A stretch of DNA of 9,878 nucleotides from an uncultured Bacteroidales bacterium (GTDB lineage Bacteria > Bacteroidota > Bacteroidia > Bacteroidales > UBA932), in the NCBI GenBank assembly GCA_900317065.1, contig ONFK01000039.1, positions 1-9,878 of the forward strand, in the 5' to 3' direction. Positions 1 through 5,766 of the stretch are shown here, one piece after another (the first letter of the stretch is position 1; every line of letters begins with the position of its first letter). Position numbers and translations under genes: made by a program. The notes beneath the pieces are model-generated. The model saw only the letters and a program-made list of their open reading frames with translations, was not told the DNA's origin and searched no databases.

Positions 1-2
1 GG

Positions 3-716
3 TCCATCTTCGCCGCGGAGCCGGGACAGATCGGCGGCAAGGAAGACGACGGTGAAGATCTCTATATCAAAGGATGGGCCTTGCTGTTCTCACCGGAACT
101 CCTCCGGGGAACCGACCTCGAAGTAAAGATGAAGGACTACGCTTTTTTCTCCTACTTCGCCATCGAGACCTTGAAAATGGAGCCTTCGGAATGGGGGCGG
201 ATTACCCAGCTGCTCACGCAGCTCAGGCACGAGCTTCAGGAGAACGATGACTCTCCGGCGCTGCGGAATGTCATCCTGGGATACATCCGCCTCATCCTGG
301 AATACTGCCAGCGCATCTATCTGCGCCAGCTTTCGCAGGAAGACAAGACATCTTCGGACATCCTCAAGCGCTTCCACAACCTGCTGCGGGAGTATTATCT
401 GGACGGCAGGCAGATGGATCTCGGCGTGCCCTCCGTCCAATACTGCGCCGACCGGCTGGCATATTCTCCGCGCTATCTGGGAGATGTGATCCACAAATCC
501 ACCGGCGGCACTGCCATCGGATACATCCACGCCTTCGTGACGGAGCAGGGCAAGAATCTCCTGATGAACGGGCACAATGTGGGCGAAACGGCCCTTCTCC
601 TCGGCTTCGAGTTCCCGCACCACTTCACCCGGCTCTTCAGGAAAGTGACCGGCATCACGCCGACGGAGTTCCTGTTTTCTTCCCGGCAGGGGAGCGTTTC
701 GCAGAAAAATAAGTAA
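3..716 (+). CDS. AraC-family transcriptional regulator, 5' truncated by window edge
   Basis: The reading frame is open from the first bases, so the true start lies outside the window; 237 codons are visible. The N-terminal visible part reads like the end of a cupin-type sensor domain (GWALLFSPELLRG, then KDYAFFSY), an arrangement common in Bacteroidota AraC regulators. The C-terminal ~85 residues form the double helix-turn-helix AraC domain: PSVQYCADRLAYSPRYLGDV is the first HTH, and the stretch from VGETALLLGFEFPHHFTRLF to the TGITPTEF motif is the second. It should bind DNA as a ligand-responsive regulator, but the ligand cannot be told. The TTG at 81 is unlikely to be the start because homologous sequence continues upstream of it. 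Only 9 bases separate it from the greB-like gene. No target operator could be recognised. Confidence 0.9.
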   Translation, partial: SIFAAEPGQIGGKEDDGEDLYIKGWALLFSPELLRGTDLEVKMKDYAFFSYFAIETLKMEPSEWGRITQLLTQLRHELQENDDSPALRNVILGYIRLILEYCQRIYLRQLSQEDKTSSDILKRFHNLLREYYLDGRQMDLGVPSVQYCADRLAYSPRYLGDVIHKSTGGTAIGYIHAFVTEQGKNLLMNGHNVGETALLLGFEFPHHFTRLFRKVTGITPTEFLFSSRQGSVSQKNK

Positions 717-721
717 CTTCG
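714..721 (+). promoter_or_regulatory. Candidate Bacteroidota -7 box for the greB-like gene
   Basis: TAACTTCG matches the TAnnTTTG consensus with one mismatch. Its first three bases are the stop codon of the AraC gene. It ends 4 bases before the ATG at 726, the same spacing as the boxes before the lipoprotein gene and murI. No convincing -33 TTTG is present at the expected distance, so this is a weak candidate that rests mainly on the repeated spacing. Confidence 0.4.
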
Positions 722-725
722 CGCC

Positions 726-1193
726 ATGGAATATCTTTCAAAGCAGCGATACGACGAGATAGCGGCAGAATTGAAGCATCTCACGAGCGAGGTCTACCCC
801 AAGGTGAAGGAAGAGCTCGCGGAGGCCAGCGCCCAGGGGGACCGGAGCGACAATGCTGGATACCGGGAGGCGAGGCGGACTCAGGGGAAGACCATCAGCC
901 GCATCCGTTTCCTGCAGAAGGTCCTGGAGAATTCCCGGGTGATCGACACCGACGCCCTCCCCAAGGACAGGGTCAGCCTGCTGAGCAGGGTGGAATTCAC
1001 GAACCTCTCTACGAATGCGCGCATGTGTTTCGAGATAGTCAGCCCGCACGAGATGGATCTCGAGGCCGGAAAGATTTCGTTGAAATCCCCTATAGGCGCC
1101 GCCCTGATGGGGAAGAAGGTGGGAGAGATCGCCGAGGCGCGGGTCCCCTCCGGAATCCTGCGCCTGCGGATAGAGAGCGTCACGCCTGCCTAA
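726..1193 (+). CDS. GreA/GreB-family transcript cleavage factor, GreB-like
   Basis: This 155-residue protein has the size and two-domain layout of Gre factors, which enter the RNA polymerase secondary channel and stimulate cleavage of backtracked RNA. The N-terminal coiled coil spans about residues 5-73, with the tip motif GDRSDNAGY at 38-46. The C-terminal FKBP-like domain contains ISLKSPIGAALMGKKVG. GDRS and the following RIRFLQKVLENS resemble GreB more than GreA. The first tip acid (Asp39) is kept, the second is Asp42 where Glu is usual, and the residue before Tyr46 is Gly where GreA/GreB have Glu or Asp. There is no Shine-Dalgarno sequence; a TAnnTTTG-like box lies 4 bases before the ATG. 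Its TAA overlaps the stop of the convergent lipoprotein gene. Family assignment is firm; full cleavage activity is not certain. Confidence 0.9.
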   Translation: MEYLSKQRYDEIAAELKHLTSEVYPKVKEELAEASAQGDRSDNAGYREARRTQGKTISRIRFLQKVLENSRVIDTDALPKDRVSLLSRVEFTNLSTNARMCFEIVSPHEMDLEAGKISLKSPIGAALMGKKVGEIAEARVPSGILRLRIESVTPA

Positions 1194-2056
1194 GGCTGAT
1201 GCATATTAAGAACCTTTTGGGCTTGCGGCGTCAGATAAGGGGCGACATCCTCGTACGGAATCGTAAAGTTCGGCATGCCGTCGGCGTAACTCGCAATCTC
1301 ATATTGCTGGTAGGTGAATACCAGTCCATCGGCGGATGGATGCGGATCCCAGGTCGGAAGGGGAATCTGCGTGATTTCTTCCCACAACATTAGATGCTCC
1401 ATAAGACTCTCTTCCGTCATCTGCTCGCCATATTCACTGAAATAGGATATCAGGCCTTTGACCAGCAGCGGTTGCATTGCGCCGGTGACGTCGCCGTCGA
1501 GGAATTTTATGCGTTCCCCGGTCTTGCGGTCGAAGGTCATGTCTCCGTGACCTATCATCCCCCCGTGGGCGCCTCCGGTGTATATGTAGTCCAGATTCTG
1601 GAATACGACGTACCCGAGGGTGTCCGCTGTCTTGGTAAGACTGAATTCATATTCCCATCCGGGTATCTCCCCATCGAAATACTCCGCCCTCTCTGCGGCG
1701 TCCTCGCCGCCAAGATCCCGGAGACGCTTTGCTGCATTCTCCTTATAATAATTGAAGACGGCCTCGTTGCTGCCCTCGCCTTCGAATGCGGGGAACACCC
1801 TGTCTCCCTCATAGGAGCAGATGAAAGCCAATTGGGAATCCATCACGCCGATGAGTTCCCTGCGGATATTTTCGGAAGCCGCGTCCTTCCCGGCGGGGAG
1901 TTCCGCCTTCATGGTGAAAGATGAGTGCGCGGTAGTGTCGCTTGCGCTGAATGATTCGGTCTTTAAGGACTTGCTTTGGTTGTGGCATGCCGCAACGGCT
2001 GTCATGCATACGGCTGCGGCCATGCCGCCCAGTACTTTGATTATAGTCGATTTCAT
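1190..2056 (-). CDS. DUF3298-type lipoprotein
   Basis: The 288-residue protein starts with a lipoprotein signal: basic start MKSTIIK, a hydrophobic stretch rich in Ala and Val, and lipobox VAAC with Cys24 as the predicted lipidated residue. The mature part carries YTGGAHG at 159-165, a hallmark of the DUF4163/DUF3298 pair (as in RsiV and PdaC), followed by a C-terminal segment ending in IPYEDVAPYL, typical of DUF3298. RsiV-type homologues bind lysozyme and PdaC homologues carry a separate deacetylase domain; no catalytic domain is seen here, so a specific role should not be inferred. It is probably anchored in the outer membrane or periplasm. The ATG is chosen because it gives a complete lipoprotein signal and lies just after a TAnnTTTG box. 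The stop overlaps the convergent greB-like stop. Confidence 0.88.
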   Translation of the reverse strand: MKSTIIKVLGGMAAAVCMTAVAACHNQSKSLKTESFSASDTTAHSSFTMKAELPAGKDAASENIRRELIGVMDSQLAFICSYEGDRVFPAFEGEGSNEAVFNYYKENAAKRLRDLGGEDAAERAEYFDGEIPGWEYEFSLTKTADTLGYVVFQNLDYIYTGGAHGGMIGHGDMTFDRKTGERIKFLDGDVTGAMQPLLVKGLISYFSEYGEQMTEESLMEHLMLWEEITQIPLPTWDPHPSADGLVFTYQQYEIASYADGMPNFTIPYEDVAPYLTPQAQKVLNMHQP

Positions 2057-2060
2057 GGTG

Positions 2061-2068
2061 CAAAGATA
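2061..2068 (-). promoter_or_regulatory. Bacteroidota -7 promoter box of the lipoprotein gene
   Basis: On the minus strand this reads TATCTTTG, a full match to TAnnTTTG. It ends 4 bases (CACC) before the start codon, so transcription would begin at or very near the A of ATG. A possible -33 element TTCG lies 18 bases upstream, but it falls inside the tRNA terminator hairpin, so its status is unclear. Confidence 0.65.
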
Positions 2069-2071
2069 ATT

Positions 2072-2106
2072 AAAACAAAAGACCCGCGAATGCTCGCGAG
2101 TCTTTT
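2072..2106 (-). terminator. Intrinsic terminator of tRNA-Asn
   Basis: On the minus strand a 13-bp stem is formed by AAAAGACTCGCGA and TCGCGGGTCTTTT around the loop GCAT, with one U-G wobble. It is followed by GTTTT. The opposite strand would have a C-A mismatch at the same position, which supports function in the tRNA direction. The 5' arm begins at the last A of the encoded CCA. The 3' side runs to within 4 bases of the lipoprotein -7 box. Confidence 0.85.
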
Positions 2107-2182
2107 GGCTCCCCCTCGGGGACTTGAACCCAGGACCCCCTGATTAACAGTCAGGTGCTCTAACCAACTGAGCTAAGGAGGA
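2106..2182 (-). tRNA. trnN: tRNA-Asn (anticodon GUU)
   Basis: The minus strand folds into a complete cloverleaf of 77 bases including an encoded CCA. The acceptor stem TCCTCCT pairs with AGGGGGA with one wobble, the D-stem is GCTC/GAGC, and the anticodon stem is CCTGA/TCAGG. The loop CTGTTAA places GTT at positions 34-36, which reads Asn codons. The variable loop is 5 bases, the T-loop is TTCAAGT and the discriminator is G73. One blemish is an apparent U50-C64 mismatch in the T-stem (CTGGG against CCCCG). It has its own promoter and terminator and is divergent from the HU-like gene. Confidence 0.97.
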
Positions 2183-2195
2183 ATTTTGTGGACTG

Positions 2196-2226
2196 CAAAG
2201 GTAGTACAAAAAGTTTAGAGTGCAAA
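2196..2226 (-). promoter_or_regulatory. Promoter of tRNA-Asn (TTTG-N19-TACCTTTG)
   Basis: The minus strand has the -33 box TTTG (2226-2223), a 19-base spacer, and the -7 box TACCTTTG (2203-2196). Both elements and the spacing match the primary Bacteroidota promoter. The tRNA 5' end is 13 bases past the -7 box, leaving a short 5' leader for RNase P removal. An A/T-only 9-bp inverted repeat (2208-2216 with 2225-2233) overlaps the -33 box and may be incidental. Confidence 0.8.
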
Positions 2227-2262
2227 ACTTTTTTTTAACTTTTTTCACAGTGTTTTTTTATC

Positions 2263-2270
2263 TATATTTG
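2263..2270 (+). promoter_or_regulatory. Candidate -7 box for the HU-like / Nudix / SpoIID / ampG-like operon
   Basis: TATATTTG fully matches TAnnTTTG and ends 15 bases before the ATG at 2286. The expected -33 region is a T-run without a clear TTTG. It is the only good promoter candidate upstream of the packed plus-strand run and is divergent from the tRNA promoter. Confidence 0.55.
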
Positions 2271-2285
2271 TAGTTCGGTAGTTTT

Positions 2286-3071
2286 ATGGATATTGCATTA
2301 CTTTCGAAGATGATCGGCGAGCTTCTGCTCGACCACGAGGAGGTGGGCCTTCCGGGGCTCGGCGCCTTCCTGGCCGAGATGGTGCCTGCCAGTTTCTCCG
2401 ACAGGGGATATACCATAAATCCGCCCTACAGGCGCGTCACATTCATTCCGAGCAGGTCCGAAGACGATTCTCTGGTGGAGCTTTATGCCCAAAGCAACGG
2501 CATAGATTACGACCAGTCCAAGGCCATTCTCCAGCACTTTCTGGAGGAGGCGAAGAGGGAACTTCTCGAAAAGAAAGTCGTGGTTTTTCCCGGACTCGGG
2601 CGTCTGCGTTCCACCCGTCAGAACAATTTCTTCTTTATTACCGACGAGGATCTGGATATCTTCCCCGATGGCTTCGGGCTCCCGGCGGTGTCGCTGAAGA
2701 ATCATCTGGAAACCAAGGAGGAGGTGCGTGGCAAGGTGGAGGAGTTGGTGTCGCTGGTGGATGGCTCCGCTCCCGCGGAACTTCCTGTCGAGGAGGTGCC
2801 GGCCGCCATAGAAGAGACCCCGCTTTTGGAGATAGCGGAACCCGATCCCCCCGCGCCGGAAAAGCCGGCAAGGCCGAAGAAGGTCAAGGCACCGAAAGTG
2901 CGCAAGCCTCTTCCCAAGTGGCTGAAAACCACACTGATAGTAATCCTGGTACTGGTAGCGCTGGCAGCGGTTGCCCTGGCTGCATTCGTGATCCTTGCGC
3001 AGGCCGCACCCGACTTTATCGACTCGATACTATACACCCCCGAGGAACTCCGGATAATCAATTACCAGTAG
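2286..3071 (+). CDS. HU-CCDC81-like protein with C-terminal membrane anchor
   Basis: The 261-residue product has two HU-fold repeats. The first contains VGLPGLGAF (20-28) followed by PPYRRVTF (46-53), and the second contains VVVFPGLGRL (98-107). This tandem is the signature of the Bacteroidota HU-CCDC81 group, which is related to HU/IHF nucleoid proteins and is often followed by a membrane segment and a SPOR domain. After about residue 160 comes a Pro/Ala/Glu linker, then a Lys/Arg/Pro-rich patch (193-214), then one hydrophobic helix (about 215-239), and a short tail of about 20 residues. The usual SPOR domain is absent, so this is a short form. The layout suggests cytoplasmic HU domains tethered to the inner membrane. 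DNA binding is inferred from the fold, not shown. It heads the operon and lies 3 bases before the Nudix gene. Confidence 0.82.
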   Translation: MDIALLSKMIGELLLDHEEVGLPGLGAFLAEMVPASFSDRGYTINPPYRRVTFIPSRSEDDSLVELYAQSNGIDYDQSKAILQHFLEEAKRELLEKKVVVFPGLGRLRSTRQNNFFFITDEDLDIFPDGFGLPAVSLKNHLETKEEVRGKVEELVSLVDGSAPAELPVEEVPAAIEETPLLEIAEPDPPAPEKPARPKKVKAPKVRKPLPKWLKTTLIVILVLVALAAVALAAFVILAQAAPDFIDSILYTPEELRIINYQ

Positions 3072-3074
3072 CAA

Positions 3075-3644
3075 ATGTCCGAACTTCTGTATCCTCTTGA
3101 ACCCGCACCCCTGGTAGCAGTCAAATCCGTCCGTGGCAACACCGAAATACTCCCTGTGATAGACCCCAGCGGACTGGTGACCGGCCGCAGCACGCGCAAG
3201 GCCTGCCACAGCCATCCGGACCTGCTCCATCCGGTGGTTCACCTTCATATCATCGACCCTTACGACAGGATCTACCTTCAGAAACGCTCCAGGACAAAGG
3301 ACCTGTTCCCGGGACGCTGGGACACCGCCGTGGGAGGCCACGTCACCTATGGCGAAAGCCTGATGGAAGCCCTTTTCCGCGAAGCCGGCGAGGAACTTGC
3401 GTTCGTCGACTTCAACCCCTCCTTCCTCGAAAGTTACATCTGGCGCAGCCCCGTCGAGTCGGAGATGGTGAACATCTTCGCCACCGTGACCGACAGGGCC
3501 ATCGCTCCGGACAACGACGAAGTGGACGAGGGCCGCTGGTGGACTCGCGCCGAAGTGGGGCAGTCCATGGGGAAGGAGATATTCACCCCCCAGTTCGAAC
3601 AGGAGTACAGAAGGATTGAAGGCAGACTCTTTTCCTTGTTATAA
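3075..3644 (+). CDS. Nudix hydrolase (YfcD/IPP-isomerase-like branch)
   Basis: The 189-residue protein carries the Nudix box at 88-110: Gly88, Glu94, Arg102-Glu103, Glu106-Glu107, the Mg-binding and catalytic positions, all present. The usual Gly two residues after the Glu pair is Ala109. The upstream segment (VIDPSGLVTGRSTR, CHSHPDLLH, YLQKRSRTKDLFPGRWDTAVGGH) follows the pattern of YfcD-type Nudix enzymes and IPP isomerase. Members hydrolyse nucleoside-diphosphate-linked compounds; the substrate here cannot be read from sequence. The ATG is 3 bases after, and in phase with, the stop of the HU-like gene, and there is no Shine-Dalgarno sequence, so translation is probably coupled. The next gene starts one base after its stop. 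Confidence 0.9.
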   Translation: MSELLYPLEPAPLVAVKSVRGNTEILPVIDPSGLVTGRSTRKACHSHPDLLHPVVHLHIIDPYDRIYLQKRSRTKDLFPGRWDTAVGGHVTYGESLMEALFREAGEELAFVDFNPSFLESYIWRSPVESEMVNIFATVTDRAIAPDNDEVDEGRWWTRAEVGQSMGKEIFTPQFEQEYRRIEGRLFSLL

Positions 3645-3645
3645 T

Positions 3646-5766
3646 ATGGCGGACATACACAAATTCATAAAGGACCAGCTGTCGGTATGGCCTCTTGCGG
3701 CCGCGAATTTCCGTTCCCTGAAGAATGCGGAATACAGATACATGGATGTGGGAGGACTTGAGGTGACCCTTCAGATGAACCCCTGCCGCATTATCTCCTC
3801 CACGGCCGAAGTGGACGAAAAGTCCATCGCCGCGAGGCCCTGCTTCCTCTGCCCCGCAAACCGCCCCAAGGAACAGTTCCACGTAAAGTACGAGGGCAAG
3901 AAACACCGCGGCTACAATGTGCAGGTGAACCCCTATCCCATCTTCCGCAACCATCTGGTCGTCGCCCGCGACCAGCATCTTCCCCAGACCATCTGGCATC
4001 ACTTCCCGGACATGCTGCTCTTTACGAAGATGTATCAGGACTTCACGGTGTTCTACAACGGCCCGATGAGCGGCGCGTCCGCCCCGGACCATCTGCATTT
4101 CCAGGCCTGCCCGAGGGAGATCCTGCCCCTCGAACTGGCAGCGGACAAGGCCCTGGACAGCGCCACCGGCGAACTCGAACGCGTGCAGGACGCCACTCTC
4201 TACAAGTTCGAAGGCTTCACCCGCGGGGTATACATCCTCAAGGCCACTACCCAGAAGTCGATGGCCAAGCTCTTCTACCGCCTGCTGGAATGCTCTCCGC
4301 GCAGGGAAGGGGAGAGCGAACCCCGCTTCAACCTCTATTCCTGGTACAAGAACGGCGAGTTTCGCACCGCTGTGGTCCTGCGCTCCAACCTGCGCTCCCA
4401 TCATTACTTCGCGGAAGGGGAGGAACATCTCACGATGAGCCCCGGCGCCGCCGACATGGCGGGATACTTCGTCGTCCCCAGGGAGGAGGATTTCCGGAAG
4501 ATCACCGAGGAACAGCTCCGGCAGATGGTGGACGAGGTGTCCGTGAGCGAGGAGGACGATGCGCTCGTGGTATGGCGTCTCACCCGCACCCAGCCCAAGA
4601 TCGACGTAGGCATAATGGCCGCACGGGAGATAGTCTTCGAGATCATCTCCGACGGAGCCGGCCCCCAGCGCGTGAGTTGGGCGGACGGGAAGATCAACTA
4701 CAACGGCTCCCTCTACGACGAGCTCACCTTCGACGCGGTGACGCGCTCCACCCTCTTCAGCGAACCTACCTTCATCCTGCACGACATGCCCATAGGCATA
4801 GGATTCCACTGGGAGCAGAAGATTACCCGCCGTTTCGCCGGGCGCCTGCGCTTCATAGTGGAGGGGGACAGGATAAGGGCGGTGAACCGGATAGGGCTGG
4901 AGGACTACCTGCTGAGCGTAATATCTTCCGAGATGCACGCGGACGCTCCGCTGGAGTTCCTCAAGGCTCACTCCGTCATCTCCCGTTCGTGGGTGATGAG
5001 CAATCTGCACTCCCACGGGTGCTTCGACGTGTGCGCAGACGACCACTGCCAGCGCTATCAGGGACTGGACGGTGCCGTCGGGCAGAACGTGCGCGATGCG
5101 GTCGACAGGACCTGGGGCAGTGTCCTTACATATAAGGGAGAACTCTGCGACGCGCGCTATTCCAAGTGCTGCGGAGGCACTACCGAACTATACAGCAGCT
5201 GCTGGGAAGACAGGAACTATCCTTATCTGCAGGCGGTCCCGGACGTGCCGGAAGAGGGGGGCCGCCCTTTCTGCGACACCGACGACGATGAGATTCTCCG
5301 CAAGGTGCTTAACGATTACGACCTGCAGACGCGGGACTTCTACCGCTGGACGGTCCGTTACACCCGCGACGAACTCACCGCGCTGATTGGCAGGATTCAG
5401 GCGGAGGATGCCCCCTGCGGAGCATCCACCCCCGCCGGAATCGGCACCGTGCGGGAGTTGAAGGCCCTCAAGCGCGGCCCTTCCGGGAGGATAGTCGAAC
5501 TGGAAGTCGTCGGCGACGGTGGCCGCGTCGTGCTGGGGAAGGAACTGGCCATACGCAAGGCCCTCAGCGGCAGCTGCCTCAAGAGCTCGGCCTTCGAAAT
5601 CGAGTGGAAAGGCGACGAATGCATACTCCATGGGAAAGGCTGGGGCCACGGAGTCGGCCTCTGCCAGATAGGCGCCGCGGTGATGGCTTCGAAGGGATAT
5701 GACTGTGCGCGGATTCTCCGCCACTACTACCCCGGGACTGAAATCTCTGAACTGCAAGGAAGATGA
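3646..5766 (+). CDS. DUF4922 (HIT-like phosphorylase) fused to SpoIID/LytB lytic transglycosylase
   Basis: The 706-residue protein has two modules. Residues 1 to about 310 match DUF4922, a domain related to GalT/Ap4A-phosphorylase-type HIT proteins: Cys66-x2-Cys69 followed by NRP, NPYPIF at 95-100, and HLHFQ at 149-153, the His-x-His-x-Gln signature of HIT-type nucleotidyl transfer. Residues from about 325 to the end are SpoIID/LytB: LEDYLLSVISSEM with the likely catalytic Glu429, CCGGTTE at 508-514, and the C-terminal GWGHGVGLCQIGA (665-677) then HYYPGTEI. SpoIID cleaves denuded glycan strands to 1,6-anhydro-MurNAc ends. No signal peptide or membrane helix is visible, which is odd for an enzyme with an envelope substrate. 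The ATG at 3646 is preferred over an in-frame TTG at 3616, which would overlap the Nudix gene by 29 bases. The stop overlaps the permease start by ATGA. Domain calls are firm; the joint function is unknown. Confidence 0.88.
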   Translation: MADIHKFIKDQLSVWPLAAANFRSLKNAEYRYMDVGGLEVTLQMNPCRIISSTAEVDEKSIAARPCFLCPANRPKEQFHVKYEGKKHRGYNVQVNPYPIFRNHLVVARDQHLPQTIWHHFPDMLLFTKMYQDFTVFYNGPMSGASAPDHLHFQACPREILPLELAADKALDSATGELERVQDATLYKFEGFTRGVYILKATTQKSMAKLFYRLLECSPRREGESEPRFNLYSWYKNGEFRTAVVLRSNLRSHHYFAEGEEHLTMSPGAADMAGYFVVPREEDFRKITEEQLRQMVDEVSVSEEDDALVVWRLTRTQPKIDVGIMAAREIVFEIISDGAGPQRVSWADGKINYNGSLYDELTFDAVTRSTLFSEPTFILHDMPIGIGFHWEQKITRRFAGRLRFIVEGDRIRAVNRIGLEDYLLSVISSEMHADAPLEFLKAHSVISRSWVMSNLHSHGCFDVCADDHCQRYQGLDGAVGQNVRDAVDRTWGSVLTYKGELCDARYSKCCGGTTELYSSCWEDRNYPYLQAVPDVPEEGGRPFCDTDDDEILRKVLNDYDLQTRDFYRWTVRYTRDELTALIGRIQAEDAPCGASTPAGIGTVRELKALKRGPSGRIVELEVVGDGGRVVLGKELAIRKALSGSCLKSSAFEIEWKGDECILHGKGWGHGVGLCQIGAAVMASKGYDCARILRHYYPGTEISELQGR

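Noticed and set aside
2208..2233. A/T-only 9-bp inverted repeat in the tRNA/HU-like intergenic region
   Set aside because: It is built from A and T runs apart from one G-C pair, is likely to arise by chance in AT-rich promoter DNA, and overlaps a good promoter.
3616..3645. TTG start giving ten extra residues on the DUF4922-SpoIID protein
   Set aside because: It would overlap the Nudix gene by 29 bases, while an ATG lies one base after the Nudix stop and gives a natural N-terminus.
3583..5046. Long minus-strand open frame of 487 codons opposite the DUF4922-SpoIID gene
   Set aside because: The plus-strand frame has clear DUF4922 and SpoIID motifs. The minus frame shows none and is His/Val/Gly-rich as expected from the antisense of GC-rich codons.
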